A stretch of DNA of 64,000 nucleotides from Sedimenticola thiotaurini (GCF_001007875.1 NZ_CP011412.1:3720001-3784000); one strand, 5' to 3'; positions 25,370 to 35,146 are shown, numbered from the stretch's first letter. Numbers and translations are program-made. Notes: generated from the letters alone by a model not told the origin.

Positions 25370-27325
25370 ATGGCAACTCCTACGGAACAGATGAACGAAA
25401 AACTGAGTTTCCGTCGCTTTAATGATGGCGATAACGAGTGGGACGATTTTAGTGAGAAGATCTTCCGGGAAGATACCTCTTACAAATGCCCAACCTATAT
25501 CCATAAAACTCCGCCCTGCCAGGGAAGCTGCCCCTCCGGTGAGGATATCCGGGGTTATCTTGCGATCGGTCGTGGTCAGGAGAAGCCGCCCGAGGGTGTT
25601 GAGCGTGACGAGTACATGTTCCGTCGCTCCACCGACGCCAACCCCTTCCCGGCTATGATGGGTCGGGTCTGTCCGGCGCCCTGTCAGGACGGCTGTAACC
25701 GTAACGATGTCGAGGACTTTGTCGGCATCAATGCCGTTGAACAGTTCATCGGTGATACGGCGATTGAGAAGGGTTACAAGTTCCCGGTTGGTGAGGCCAA
25801 GGATCAGCGCGTGGCGGTGATCGGTGGTGGCCCGGCCGGCATGTCCGCTGCGTACCAACTGCGTCGCATGGGCTACGGTGTAACGATCTTCGACGAGAAC
25901 GAGGAACTGGGCGGCATGATGCGCTACGGCATCCCCGGTTACCGTATTCCCCGTGACAAGCTGGATGCAGAGCTGAACCGTATCGTGGAGATGGGCGTGG
26001 ATCTGCGCCTCAAGACCCGGGTCGGCCGCGATGTGTCAGTGGAAGATCTGGAGAAAGAGTTTGATGCATTGCTCTGGGCCCTGGGTTGTCAGAGCGGCCG
26101 TGGCCTGCCGGTCCCGGGTTGGGAGGGTACACCCAACTGCGTTACCGGTGTCGCGTTCCTCAAGGCGTTCAACGAGGGTCGCCTGAAAGTGACCGCAGAG
26201 CGCGTGGTCTGTATCGGTGGTGGTGATACCTCTATCGACGTGGTCTCGGTGGCGCGTCGCCTCGGCTATGTGAAAAACATGAATCCAACCGACCGGCCCG
26301 AGCTGGTTATCCGGGATGGTTATGTCGCCCATGATGCCGCGGTCACCGCAGCTGCCCAGGGTTCCGACGTGACCCTGACCTCGCTGTTCACCAAAGACAA
26401 GATGATGGCAGCCGAGCATGAAGTGCAGGATGCCACCACCGAAGGTGTCACCATCCTGGATGGCGTCATGCCGCTGGAGGTGATTGTCGGTGAAGATGGC
26501 CGGGCTACCGGACTCAAGGTGTGTGACTGCACCATGGACGGCATGAAGCCGATTCCGGTTGAAGGGACCGAGCGGGTACTGGAAGCTGATCTTATCGTAT
26601 CGGCCATCGGCCAGGGCGGTGACATGAGCGGCCTTGAGGACCTGGCCAATGAGCGCAACCTCATCGATGCCGACAAGTTCTTCCAGGTGCCGGGTAAAGA
26701 GGGACACTTCGTGGCTGGCGATATTATTCGTCCCCATCTGCTGACTACCGCTATCGGCCAGGCTTCCATTGCAGCGGAAAGCATCGACCACTTCCTGCGT
26801 CGGGAAGAGCAGGTGAAACGTCCCAAGGTGGATGTGCACCACTTCGATCTGCTGGAGAAGCTGCATGAGGCGGGCAAGGATCCCGAACCGTTTGATCCCA
26901 CCGTAGGGGACCAGCGGGGTACTTCCACTGCCAACTACGCCGTGCACAATTTCGAGAACCGTGCCGAGCAGGAGGTGATCCCATCCAGTGAGCTGTTCCT
27001 GGGTCACTTCTCCTTTACGCCGCGCAACAAACGTAGTGAAGAGGTACCCTCCGCCGAGGTGGTACTGGGTCACTTCCACGAACGTCTGCACCCCTACAGC
27101 GAGGAGCAGATGGTCGCAGAGGCGAAGCGCTGCATGAGCTGTGGCATGTGTTTCGAGTGTGATAACTGCGTGGTGTTCTGTCCCCAGGATGCCGTGTTCC
27201 GGGTCAAAAAGACCGAAGCGACCACCGGTCGTTATGTTGATACCGACTACAACAAGTGCATCGGCTGCCACGTCTGCAGCGATGTCTGTCCGACCGGTTA
27301 TATTCAGATGGGCCTGGGTGAGTAG
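25370..27325 (+). CDS. dsrL: DsrL, NAD(P)H-linked iron-sulfur flavoprotein
   Basis: 651 residues, GltD-like. An N-terminal [4Fe-4S] region (CPTYIHKTPPCQGSCPSG) precedes an FAD Rossmann motif (VAVIGGGPAGMSAAYQL) and an NAD(P) Rossmann motif (VVCIGGGDTSIDVVSVA). A C-terminal ferredoxin domain carries two clusters (CMSCGMCFECDNCVVFCP and CIGCHVCSDVCP). In sulfur oxidisers DsrL takes electrons from DsrAB and reduces NAD+ and is essential. GAGGAGAG lies before the ATG. dsrJ follows 8 bp later. Confidence 0.96.
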   Translation: MATPTEQMNEKLSFRRFNDGDNEWDDFSEKIFREDTSYKCPTYIHKTPPCQGSCPSGEDIRGYLAIGRGQEKPPEGVERDEYMFRRSTDANPFPAMMGRVCPAPCQDGCNRNDVEDFVGINAVEQFIGDTAIEKGYKFPVGEAKDQRVAVIGGGPAGMSAAYQLRRMGYGVTIFDENEELGGMMRYGIPGYRIPRDKLDAELNRIVEMGVDLRLKTRVGRDVSVEDLEKEFDALLWALGCQSGRGLPVPGWEGTPNCVTGVAFLKAFNEGRLKVTAERVVCIGGGDTSIDVVSVARRLGYVKNMNPTDRPELVIRDGYVAHDAAVTAAAQGSDVTLTSLFTKDKMMAAEHEVQDATTEGVTILDGVMPLEVIVGEDGRATGLKVCDCTMDGMKPIPVEGTERVLEADLIVSAIGQGGDMSGLEDLANERNLIDADKFFQVPGKEGHFVAGDIIRPHLLTTAIGQASIAAESIDHFLRREEQVKRPKVDVHHFDLLEKLHEAGKDPEPFDPTVGDQRGTSTANYAVHNFENRAEQEVIPSSELFLGHFSFTPRNKRSEEVPSAEVVLGHFHERLHPYSEEQMVAEAKRCMSCGMCFECDNCVVFCPQDAVFRVKKTEATTGRYVDTDYNKCIGCHVCSDVCPTGYIQMGLGE

Positions 27326-27333
27326 GAGCAGTA

Positions 27334-27852
27334 ATGGGTAGTTTATCCGGCATTAGGCGATTTGCTGGACTGGTGCTGGGAGGAGCGTTGCTGCTCCTCA
27401 CCAGCAGCGCGTTCAGTGATACGGCTGTTACCAAGGGTTCCAGGGCGGCAGGCCTGGAGAGTTGCGTAGCACCCACTGCGGTGATGCGGCGAAATCATAT
27501 GGATTTCCTCAAGCATGACCGAAACAAGACAGTGCACCAGGGTATCCGGGATACCCAGTTCAGCCTGGCTGAATGTGTCGAATGTCATGCTACAAAAGAT
27601 GACGCGGGCGCCTATAAGCCGGTCAATGCGGAAGGTGAATTCTGCGAAAGCTGCCACAGCTATGTGGCGGTTGATCTGACCTGCTTCCAGTGCCATCGCA
27701 AGACACCGGAAACCGCTAATGCCAACAGTGCGGCCATGGGGGAACTCGGTAGTGACCGACAGGGGCTGGGCCTGTTGCAATCGGTCGACCAGCCGCTTTC
27801 GCTGACCCGGGAAGAGCTGGCCCGGCTTCATGCAAAGATTGAGGGGAACTGA
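27334..27852 (+). CDS. dsrJ: DsrJ, periplasmic triheme cytochrome c
   Basis: 172 residues with an N-terminal signal or anchor (FAGLVLGGALLLLTSS). Three CxxCH heme sites are visible: CVECH (81-85), CESCH (104-108) and CFQCH (117-121). Cys44 (GLESCVAPT) fits the unusual cysteine that ligates one heme in characterised DsrJ. It is the periplasmic electron or sulfur-chemistry arm of DsrMKJOP. It lies 2 bp from dsrO, so the pair is tightly coupled. Confidence 0.95.
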   Translation: MGSLSGIRRFAGLVLGGALLLLTSSAFSDTAVTKGSRAAGLESCVAPTAVMRRNHMDFLKHDRNKTVHQGIRDTQFSLAECVECHATKDDAGAYKPVNAEGEFCESCHSYVAVDLTCFQCHRKTPETANANSAAMGELGSDRQGLGLLQSVDQPLSLTREELARLHAKIEGN

Positions 27853-27854
27853 TC

Positions 27855-28628
27855 ATGAGCATTAACAATGACCAGCCTGATCTGCAGCGACGTAATTTTA
27901 TCGGCAAGACCGTATTGGCAGCAGGTGCCGCCACTGTAGCGCCCGGCGTGATGCTGACAGTTGCCAATGCCGGCTCGGAGGAGGGAGTCTCCAGTGATGT
28001 TCGCTGGGGCATGCTGATCGACACCAACAAATGCGCAGATGGTTGCACCGCCTGTGTTGAAGCCTGTAATAAGGAGAATGGTATCGATCTTATCCAGCGC
28101 CCTGAGGGGCAGTCGGATGAAATGTGGGATGCGCAGCGGCCGCAGTGGATTCGTAAGGTGAAGTTGCGTGATACCCAGACCGGCGAAGTCTCCAATTTAC
28201 CGATGATGTGTCAGCACTGCGAGCATCCGCCCTGTGTGGATGTCTGTCCCACCGGTGCTTCGTTCAAGCGTGCCGACGGCATCGTCATGGTGGATCGGCA
28301 TATCTGTATCGGTTGTCGCTACTGCATGATGGCGTGCCCCTACAAGGCACGTTCGTTCATCCACCAGAATGTGGCGGAGCAGCTGACCGGCGCCCCGCGC
28401 GGCAAGGGTTGCGTAGAGTCATGCAACCTCTGTGCGAATCGGATAGACGAGGGGCAGGAGACCACTGCCTGCCAGGATGCCTGCAATCAGGAAGGACATA
28501 AGGCCATCCTGTTCGGTGATCTGAAAAATCCGCAAAGCGAAATTGCTCAGGCGCTGAAAACCCATCACAGTCGCCAGATTCGGGCTGATCTGGAACTGAA
28601 TACCGGTGTCCGGTACACCAATGTCTGA
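27855..28628 (+). CDS. dsrO: DsrO, periplasmic iron-sulfur subunit of DsrMKJOP
   Basis: 257 residues. A Tat signal peptide (LQRRNFIGK, twin Arg at 12-13, hydrophobic to about 38) leads into an HmeA/NrfC-like polyferredoxin with cysteine clusters CADGCTACVEACNKEN, CQHCEHPPCVDVCPTGA, CIGCRYCMMACPYKA and CVESCNLC. It passes electrons between DsrJ and DsrP in the periplasm. The operon order J-O-P is preserved. Confidence 0.95.
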   Translation: MSINNDQPDLQRRNFIGKTVLAAGAATVAPGVMLTVANAGSEEGVSSDVRWGMLIDTNKCADGCTACVEACNKENGIDLIQRPEGQSDEMWDAQRPQWIRKVKLRDTQTGEVSNLPMMCQHCEHPPCVDVCPTGASFKRADGIVMVDRHICIGCRYCMMACPYKARSFIHQNVAEQLTGAPRGKGCVESCNLCANRIDEGQETTACQDACNQEGHKAILFGDLKNPQSEIAQALKTHHSRQIRADLELNTGVRYTNV

Positions 28629-28647
28629 GCGGTAGGGAGAGAAGTCG

Positions 28648-29853
28648 ATGATAAAAACCAAATACCGCGAGCTCTACTGTAGTTCACCCCGTTACTGGGG
28701 CGGTCTCGCCTCCCTCGTATTTCTCATTCTGTTGGGCATGGGTGCCGCTTACTACATGGAGCACAATGGCCATTTCGTGACCGGCATGAGTAACCAGATT
28801 GTCTGGGGGTTGCCGCACGTTTTTGCCATATTCCTGATCGTTGCCGCATCCGGGGCGCTGAACGTCGCCTCCATCGGCTCTGTGTTCGGTGGACCCCTGT
28901 ACAAACCGCTGGGGCGGTTTTCCGGCCTGTTGGCGATTGGCCTGCTGGCTGGTGGCCTGGTGGTGCTGCTGCTGGATCTGGGGCGCCCTGACCGCCTGAT
29001 CGTGGCCATTACCACCTATAATTTCAAATCCATCTTCGCCTGGAACATTATCCTCTATACCGGCTTCTTTACCATTGTCGGGCTCTATCTCTGGGCCATG
29101 ATGGATCGCAAGTTCGAAAAGTTTAAGACGCCGATTGGCTTTGCTGCGTTCTTCTGGCGTCTGGCGTTAACCACCGGTACCGGTTCCATTTTCGGCTTCC
29201 TGGTGGCCCGGGAGGCTTACGATGCCGCCATCATGGCGCCGATGTTTATCATCATGTCCTTCAGCTACGGTCTGGCGTTTTTCATTATCACGCTGATGGC
29301 CGCCTACTGGTGGGCCGACCGTACCATCGGGGATCTGCGGCTGGCCAGGTTGAAGAACCTGCTGGGTGTGTTTGTCGGCTCAGTGCTCTATTTTGCGCTG
29401 GTCTATCATCTCACCAACCTCTATGTCACACAGCATCACGGCGTGGAGCGTTTCATCCTGCTGGATGGGGGCATCTACACAGCCATGTTCTGGATCGGGC
29501 AAGTGGTTATCGGCGGCATCATTCCCCTGTTCCTGCTCTATTCACCGGCCTTTGCCACCTCCCGCTTCGCCATAGCGGTGGCCTCTATGCTGGTGCTGAT
29601 TGGTGGCTTTTTCCAGATCTATGTGATCGTGATTGGCGGCCAGGCGTTCCCGATGAACCTGTTCCCGGGTAAAGAGGTACTGGAGAGCAGCTTCTTTGAT
29701 GGCGTTGTAGCCGCCTACTCGCCCACGCTGGCGGAAGGGCTGCTGGGATTTGCCGGAGTGGTGGTGGCCATGACGCTGGTCGCTATCGGCGCCCGTATGC
29801 TGCGGGTGTTGCCGGAGAGTCTGGAAGATCCCGCCGACGCTGAATGCGTCTGA
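28648..29853 (+). CDS. dsrP: DsrP, NrfD-like membrane subunit of DsrMKJOP
   Basis: 401 residues with about ten membrane helices in the NrfD/PsrC fold; it begins with a cytoplasmic tail and the helix WGGLASLVFLILLGMGAAYY. It links periplasmic DsrO to the quinone pool. GGGAG before ATG 28648 gives the ribosome site. It is the last of the MKLJOP block; a 200-bp spacer with a strong hairpin then separates dsrN. Confidence 0.95.
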   Translation: MIKTKYRELYCSSPRYWGGLASLVFLILLGMGAAYYMEHNGHFVTGMSNQIVWGLPHVFAIFLIVAASGALNVASIGSVFGGPLYKPLGRFSGLLAIGLLAGGLVVLLLDLGRPDRLIVAITTYNFKSIFAWNIILYTGFFTIVGLYLWAMMDRKFEKFKTPIGFAAFFWRLALTTGTGSIFGFLVAREAYDAAIMAPMFIIMSFSYGLAFFIITLMAAYWWADRTIGDLRLARLKNLLGVFVGSVLYFALVYHLTNLYVTQHHGVERFILLDGGIYTAMFWIGQVVIGGIIPLFLLYSPAFATSRFAIAVASMLVLIGGFFQIYVIVIGGQAFPMNLFPGKEVLESSFFDGVVAAYSPTLAEGLLGFAGVVVAMTLVAIGARMLRVLPESLEDPADAECV

Positions 29854-29870
29854 TCCCGCTGGAAGTTGTA

Positions 29871-29913
29871 CCTGGACAGGGCGTCCCGTGGTAACGTGAC
29901 CCCCCTGTCCGGG
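29871..29913 (+). promoter_or_regulatory. Hairpin between dsrP and dsrN
   Basis: An 11-bp stem (one G-U pair) built on GGACAGGG/CCCTGTCC, followed at once by a second small stem (TGCAG/CTGCA). It has no T-tract. It is a possible partial terminator or processing site that lowers expression of dsrN and dsrR relative to the structural genes. Confidence 0.5.
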
Positions 29914-30053
29914 TGCAGAGTAACCCTGCATCGCAGAGAACACCTATTCCCGCTTTACAGGCATAACCGGACGGGTGACTATAATCCTCCGGTGAGTCGG
30001 CGGCTCTGCCCACCGACCCGCCGGTAACAGTGTCACTGAGCTGATCGAGAACT

Positions 30054-31424
30054 ATGCCTTATTTTTTTATCTCCGCCGCCCACAAGTCCTCCGGTAAAAC
30101 GACACTCTCCATTGGCCTGACAGCCGCCCTGTGCCGTCGTGGCATGCAGGTGCAGACGTTTAAAAAAGGGCCGGACTATATCGATCCACTCTGGCTTACG
30201 GCTGCGAGCGGACGTCCCTGTGAAAACCTGGATTTCTTCACCATGTCCCGGCAGGAGATTGCGGACGAGTTCGGACGCGCCATGGCGACGGCGGATATCG
30301 GTGTTATCGAGGGCAACAAGGGTCTGTATGATGGCCTGGACCTGGATGGCAGTAACAGCAATGCGGCACTGGCTGCGCAGTTGCAATCCCCGGTATTTCT
30401 GGTGATTGATGCCCGGGGTATGACCCGGGGTATCGCGCCACTCATTCTCGGCTATCAGGCGTTTGATCCCGAGGTGCGTATTGCCGGTGTTATCCTCAAT
30501 AAAGTGGGGGGGAGCCGGCACGAGGCGAAGCTCTGCAACGTCATCAACCACTATACCGATCTGCCGGTGGTGGGCGCCGTGCACAACTCTCCGGAATTGA
30601 TTATCGATGAGCGCCATCTGGGACTGATGCCGAGCAACGAGAGTGCACTGGCGGAGAAGAAGATTGCACTGCTGGGGGAGAAGGTGGCCGAGCAGGTGGA
30701 TCTTGATCGGATCCTGGAGATTGCTGCCGATGTGCCGGCAATCGATCACCCCGAACCAACAGAGCCCCGGTCGTATCCAGAGCCGCTGCGCATCGGCTAT
30801 CCCCGGGATCGGGCATTCGGTTTCTATTACCCGGGCGATCTGCGCAAGTTGGGCAATCAGGGCGTGGAGCTGGTGGCGTTCGATACTCTGCAGGATTCCC
30901 ATCTGCCGCCGGTTGATGGTCTGTTTATCGGTGGCGGCTTCCCCGAAATGGTGATGGATGAGCTGGAGGCCAACGTTTCGCTGCGTGGGGAGATCCGCGA
31001 CTTTATCGAACAGGGCGGTCCGGTTTATGCGGAGTGCGGGGGGTTGATGTATCTGGCCCGCAGCATGCAGTGGCAGGGCCGGCGGTGTGAGATGGTGGGC
31101 GCCATCCCGGGCGACGTGGTAATGCATGACCGGCCCCAGGGGCGGGGTTATGTGCGTCTCGAGGAGACCGATGCCAGTCCCTGGCCGAAAGTGCCGGGCA
31201 GCAGTTCCGGTATAGCGGCTCACGAGTTTCACTACTCGGCATTGGAGCAGCTGGATCCGTCGATCCGCTTTGCCTACCGGGTGACCCGGGGTACCGGTAT
31301 AGACGGGACCCATGATGGGGTTATATACAAGAATCTGCTGGCCAGTTATACCCACCTGCGGGACGTGGGTGGCAATCACTGGATTGAACGTTTCCTGGCG
31401 CATGTACGCGCCTGCAGGAAGTAA
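30054..31424 (+). CDS. dsrN: DsrN, cobyrinate a,c-diamide synthase-like siroheme amidase
   Basis: 456 residues of the CbiA/CobB family. The N-terminal dethiobiotin-synthetase-like ATPase (ISAAHKSSGKTTLSIGL) is followed by a class I glutamine-amidotransferase-like domain with PVYAECGGLMYLARSM (nucleophile Cys) and AAHEFHYS. In the dsr setting it is DsrN, which amidates siroheme to the siro(heme)amide used by DsrAB. A corrin role is less likely because no other cobalamin genes are present. dsrR follows after 128 bp. Confidence 0.92.
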   Translation: MPYFFISAAHKSSGKTTLSIGLTAALCRRGMQVQTFKKGPDYIDPLWLTAASGRPCENLDFFTMSRQEIADEFGRAMATADIGVIEGNKGLYDGLDLDGSNSNAALAAQLQSPVFLVIDARGMTRGIAPLILGYQAFDPEVRIAGVILNKVGGSRHEAKLCNVINHYTDLPVVGAVHNSPELIIDERHLGLMPSNESALAEKKIALLGEKVAEQVDLDRILEIAADVPAIDHPEPTEPRSYPEPLRIGYPRDRAFGFYYPGDLRKLGNQGVELVAFDTLQDSHLPPVDGLFIGGGFPEMVMDELEANVSLRGEIRDFIEQGGPVYAECGGLMYLARSMQWQGRRCEMVGAIPGDVVMHDRPQGRGYVRLEETDASPWPKVPGSSSGIAAHEFHYSALEQLDPSIRFAYRVTRGTGIDGTHDGVIYKNLLASYTHLRDVGGNHWIERFLAHVRACRK

Positions 31425-31552
31425 CAAAATAACAAAACAGAACCGCGCCGCCGGCTCGGAAAGAACGGGGTGCTGTTACAAATAATTGAAAGATCAGGTA
31501 TAACCGGGATAACCTCGTCTGAAGTATCCCTATAGCAGTATGGAGCATTCGC

Positions 31553-31876
31553 ATGTTTGAAATCACAGAAAGTGCTGCCGAGCAGGTACGCAATGCAGCA
31601 GAACAGGGTGGTACCGAGGGTATGGCGCTGCGCATGGCCGCGCGGATGAAGGAAGATGGCACGATCGATTATCTGATGGGTTTCGATGAGGCAAAGGATG
31701 ACGACCTGCGGGTTGTTACCAATGGCATAGAGGTGGTGATGGAGCCGCAATATGCGACCCTGCTGGATGAAGCGGTGATGGACTATGCGCAACTGGATGA
31801 TGGCGAACTGCGGTTTATTTTTATCAATCCCCAGGATGCCAACTACGAACCGGCACCTAAGAGCCGTTCCAAGTAG
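31553..31876 (+). CDS. dsrR: DsrR, cysteine-free A-type-carrier-like protein
   Basis: 107 residues with the IscA/ErpA fold pattern (MFEITESAAEQVRNA, FINPQDANYEP) but not a single cysteine, so it cannot hold an Fe-S cluster. That absence is characteristic of DsrR, which is reported to act post-transcriptionally on Dsr protein levels in Allochromatium. It is the last dsr gene here; dsrS is not present downstream. Confidence 0.92.
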   Translation: MFEITESAAEQVRNAAEQGGTEGMALRMAARMKEDGTIDYLMGFDEAKDDDLRVVTNGIEVVMEPQYATLLDEAVMDYAQLDDGELRFIFINPQDANYEPAPKSRSK

Positions 31877-32019
31877 CCCCTGAATCAGTTACTTCCCTTT
31901 TTGGCTGGCCGGCTGGCGGGTTGGATACAGTAGCTCCAGGTAACGGGTGCCGAGTATGGCCTCCGGAAGCCTGGATAGATAAAAACAATAATGACCCTTT
32001 TTCTTCGTGATTCAGGTCA

Positions 32020-32058
32020 CTGCCCCATCGCTCCCGGATTGACGGAGCGATGGGGCAG
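32020..32058. terminator. Strong hairpin ending the dsr operon
   Basis: Perfect 15-bp inverted repeat CTGCCCCATCGCTCC (32020-32034) / GGAGCGATGGGGCAG (32044-32058) with a 9-nt loop, between converging dsrR and the EF-G-like gene. There is no T-tract. Its stem is the most stable in the window. Confidence 0.7.
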
Positions 32059-32065
32059 GGGCTGT

Positions 32066-34123
32066 TCACTCATCCTGGTGATGAATCTGCTGCTGGTGTT
32101 TTTCCGCCAGGGTCCGTTGAATGTTGTCCGGCACCGGATCGTAGTGGCTGAAACTGATCTCGTAACTGCCTTCGCCGCCGGTCAGTGATTTCAGCCGGGT
32201 GCTGTAGTCGTCCAACTCCGCCAAGGGAGCCTGGCCACTGATCAGCATGCGCCCATCTGTCGTCATTTCAGTATTGTGAATCCGCCCCCGCTTGACGGAC
32301 AGGTCGGCGGTAATATCGCCCATGGCATCGCCACTGGCGGTGATGCTGATGTTCACCACCGGTTCCAGTACGATCGGCCGGGCCTTCTCCAGAGCGGCCT
32401 GAAATGCCTTTTTGCCGGCGGTGACAAAGGCGATCTCCTTGGAGTCCACGGCGTGGAATTTGCCGTCGTAGACCGTCACCTGCAGATCCTGAATCGGGTA
32501 GCCGGCGATATAGCCCTCCTCCAGTGCCAACCTGACCCCCTTTTCCACTGCGGGAATGAACTGGCCGGGGATGACGCCCCCTTTTACCTCATCCACAAAC
32601 AGAAAACCCTCGCCCCGGGGCAGGGGGGCAATGCGCAGTGAGACCTCCCCAAACTGGCCCGCACCACCGGTCTGTTTCTTGTGCCGATAGTGCCCTTCCG
32701 CCGCGGCGCTGATGGTTTCCCGGTAGGGGATGCTGGGCGGGTGGGTCTCCACATGGACGTTGTAGCGTTCTGCAAGTTGCTCCAGCACCACCCGCAGGTG
32801 CAGTTCACCCATGCCGCGGATCACGGTTTCGTTGGCCTGGGCATCGTGTTCAATAGCCAGACAAGGGTCTTCCGATGCCAGTTTCAGCAGGGCATCGGAG
32901 AGTTTCTGTTCATCTCCCCGTTTGTTGGGAATCACTGCCAAGCCGAACAGTGGCATGGGGAACTGCTCCGGTTGCAGGTGGAAGTTGTCCTCGTCGTGGG
33001 AGTCATGCAGTACCGCGTCGCGGAATATTTCGTCAACCCGGGCCACGGCGCAGATATCCCCCGGAATGGCCTGGGTCAGCTCGGTCTGGGCGTTGCCCTG
33101 GATACGGTAGAGGTGACTCAGCTTGAACGGTTTGCGGGAGTCGCCGATAAGCAGCTGGCTATTGGTGGTGACGGTGCCCTGGTAGACCCGGAAAATACCC
33201 AGCTTGCCCCGGAATGGATCGTTGCTGACCTTGAACACATGAGCCACCACATGTTTGTCGGGATCGGGGGTTACGCTCACCGGTGTGGCATGGGGCGGCT
33301 CGCCTTTCATAAAATTGGGAGGGTTGCCTTCGGTCGGGTCCGGTAGCAGGCGGGTAATAATCTTCAGCAGCTGTTTGATACCAGCGCCGCTTTTTGCCGA
33401 TACAAAACAGATCGGTATCAGGTGTCCATCCCGCAGGGCCACTTCGAACGGATCATGCAGCTGTTCCGATTTCAGCTCCTGACCCTGTTCCAGGTAGAGC
33501 TCCATCAACTGCTCATCCATCTCCACCACCTGATCGACAATATTGGTGTGGGCTTCGGCAACGGAGGAGAAAGCGGTCGGTGCGCCATCCGGGGAGAAGA
33601 AGCAGTCCACCACCTGGCCCGGTTCAGCAGCCGGCAGGTTGAGCGGCAGGCAGACATCGCCAAAGGTCTCCCGGATGCTGTTCAGCAGAGCCTCCAGATC
33701 CAGGTTGTCGGCATCGATCTTGTTTACAATGATGGCGCGGCACAGGTTGTCATTCCGGGCGTGTTCCATCATCGCCAGGGTGGCGGGTTCAATACCGGTC
33801 TCGGCGTTGATCACCACGGCGGTGGTTTCGGCGGCCTGCAGGACGCTGAATGCACGACCGAAGAAGTCGATCAATCCCGGTGTGTCCAACAGGTTGATGT
33901 GGGTCTGATCGACCCGCAGATGGGCCAGGGCAGCGTCCAGCGAATGTTCGTAACGCTTCTCCTGTGGATCAAAATCACAGACAGTGTCGCCCCGTTCGAT
34001 CGCGCCCTGGTTCTGTATCACGCCTGCGTGATACAGGAGGGCCTCGACCAGCGTCGTTTTACCGGCGCCTGATTGGCCCACCAGGGCGATATTCCGGATA
34101 TCCTGGGTGGTGTAGTCAGGCAT
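32066..34123 (-). CDS. Elongation factor G-like GTPase
   Basis: 685 residues. GTPase motifs are GQSGAGKTTL (G1), LLDTPGLIDF (G3) and VNKIDADN (G4), followed by EF-G domains II-V (GMGELHLRVVLEQL, HKKQTGGAGQFGEV, SGDAMGDITADLSVKRGRI). It belongs to the second, EF-G-like subfamily rather than canonical fusA: no str-operon neighbours, a short G domain and a divergent effector loop. A translational or ribosome-recycling role is likely but not defined. It converges on the dsr operon. Confidence 0.88.
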   Translation of the reverse strand: MPDYTTQDIRNIALVGQSGAGKTTLVEALLYHAGVIQNQGAIERGDTVCDFDPQEKRYEHSLDAALAHLRVDQTHINLLDTPGLIDFFGRAFSVLQAAETTAVVINAETGIEPATLAMMEHARNDNLCRAIIVNKIDADNLDLEALLNSIRETFGDVCLPLNLPAAEPGQVVDCFFSPDGAPTAFSSVAEAHTNIVDQVVEMDEQLMELYLEQGQELKSEQLHDPFEVALRDGHLIPICFVSAKSGAGIKQLLKIITRLLPDPTEGNPPNFMKGEPPHATPVSVTPDPDKHVVAHVFKVSNDPFRGKLGIFRVYQGTVTTNSQLLIGDSRKPFKLSHLYRIQGNAQTELTQAIPGDICAVARVDEIFRDAVLHDSHDEDNFHLQPEQFPMPLFGLAVIPNKRGDEQKLSDALLKLASEDPCLAIEHDAQANETVIRGMGELHLRVVLEQLAERYNVHVETHPPSIPYRETISAAAEGHYRHKKQTGGAGQFGEVSLRIAPLPRGEGFLFVDEVKGGVIPGQFIPAVEKGVRLALEEGYIAGYPIQDLQVTVYDGKFHAVDSKEIAFVTAGKKAFQAALEKARPIVLEPVVNISITASGDAMGDITADLSVKRGRIHNTEMTTDGRMLISGQAPLAELDDYSTRLKSLTGGEGSYEISFSHYDPVPDNIQRTLAEKHQQQIHHQDE

Positions 34124-34282
34124 TATTCTCTCCTTGGAAGTTGTTTTGACAGCTTGTTTTTGAATCTCCTGTTATCCCACTGGAAGACGGGCTCGGACGC
34201 CATGACCCGGATCAACAAGTGGTCGAGGTGAACTGTCTGCCGACGCTATTTTTATTCAGTGTAGTCGCCACCGGCGGGTGGG

Positions 34283-34729
34283 TCAGCGACGGCGGCCCTT
34301 GAAGGCGGCGACCTGCTGGATAATCAGATTGAAAGGCAGATTATCCAGTGCACCGTACTCCTTCTTGGCGCGGTTTATCAGGGAGTAGATATCGGGAATG
34401 AAACGGGAGTCCTGCTGGGTCTGCTGCTCCATGACCTGTTCGAGTCCGCGCAGACCGCCCACCTGGATGCGCAACGCCTGGGCATGGCTCAGTACGCCGC
34501 TCTCCTGGCTCGCCTTGAGGACAAACCGGCTGTGGTGGCGCAGCAGTTTCAGTAACTCGCCGCACTGGGCCTGGGCCTTGTCCTGTTTGCAGTGAATGCC
34601 TTCCCGCTCGGCCAGGTTGAACTTCTCCGATTGGGAACAGCCGGCATGGCCGGCAAACAGACACTTTTCGAACAGACAGGCGCGCTCGTTGATCTGTTCA
34701 AAAGTTTTGCGGTAGGCGTCCTGGTCCAT
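34283..34729 (-). CDS. Cysteine-bearing hypothetical protein, 148 aa
   Basis: Helical soluble protein with five cysteines in the first 56 residues (C18, C23, C31, C47, C56), a spacing that could bind a metal or Fe-S cluster. The rest is helical with a basic C-terminus (FKGRRR). It is 24 bp downstream of hslR and likely shares its transcript with grxC and hslR, which suggests a redox or stress context. The family is not recognised. Confidence 0.72.
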   Translation of the reverse strand: MDQDAYRKTFEQINERACLFEKCLFAGHAGCSQSEKFNLAEREGIHCKQDKAQAQCGELLKLLRHHSRFVLKASQESGVLSHAQALRIQVGGLRGLEQVMEQQTQQDSRFIPDIYSLINRAKKEYGALDNLPFNLIIQQVAAFKGRRR

Positions 34730-34753
34730 ATCCCTCCGGGCCTGTTGGCGGCC

Positions 34754-35146
34754 TTAGCGATCTTTTCCGGTGAAACTGTGGATCATGCGCCGGTCCCGTT
34801 TGCTGGGTTTGCCCTGGGCAGGACGGGGGGCCGCAGCGCGCAGCAGCCGCTGCTCCTCGATCTGGCGTTGTCGCTTGACCCGGCTTGCTTCATCCTCTTC
34901 ATAAAACAGTACCGCCTCGCTGGCCGGGCGACGCTGCCTGGGCAGCTCCTTCACTTCGATCTGCCACTCCAGTGACTCTTTGTGGATGGTCAGCCGGCTG
35001 CCGACAGCAACGGTTTTACCCGGCTTGGTCCGCTGGCCGTTGAGATGCACCTTGCCCCCGTTGATGGCCTCAATGGCCAACTGCCGGGTCTTGAAGAAGC
35101 GCGCCGCCCAGAGCCATTTGTCCAGCCGCATCTGGCCATTGCTCAT
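34754..35146 (-). CDS. hslR: Ribosome-associated heat shock protein Hsp15
   Basis: 130 residues. An S4 RNA-binding domain fills the N-terminus (MRLDKWLWAARFFKTRQLAIEAI, GGKVHLNGQRTKPGKTV), and the C-terminus is a basic tail ending in KRDRRMIHSF, as in Hsp15. It rescues stalled 50S subunits carrying nascent chains after heat stress. Its start overlaps the grxC stop by 4 bp, so translation is coupled. Confidence 0.92.
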   Translation of the reverse strand: MSNGQMRLDKWLWAARFFKTRQLAIEAINGGKVHLNGQRTKPGKTVAVGSRLTIHKESLEWQIEVKELPRQRRPASEAVLFYEEDEASRVKRQRQIEEQRLLRAAAPRPAQGKPSKRDRRMIHSFTGKDR

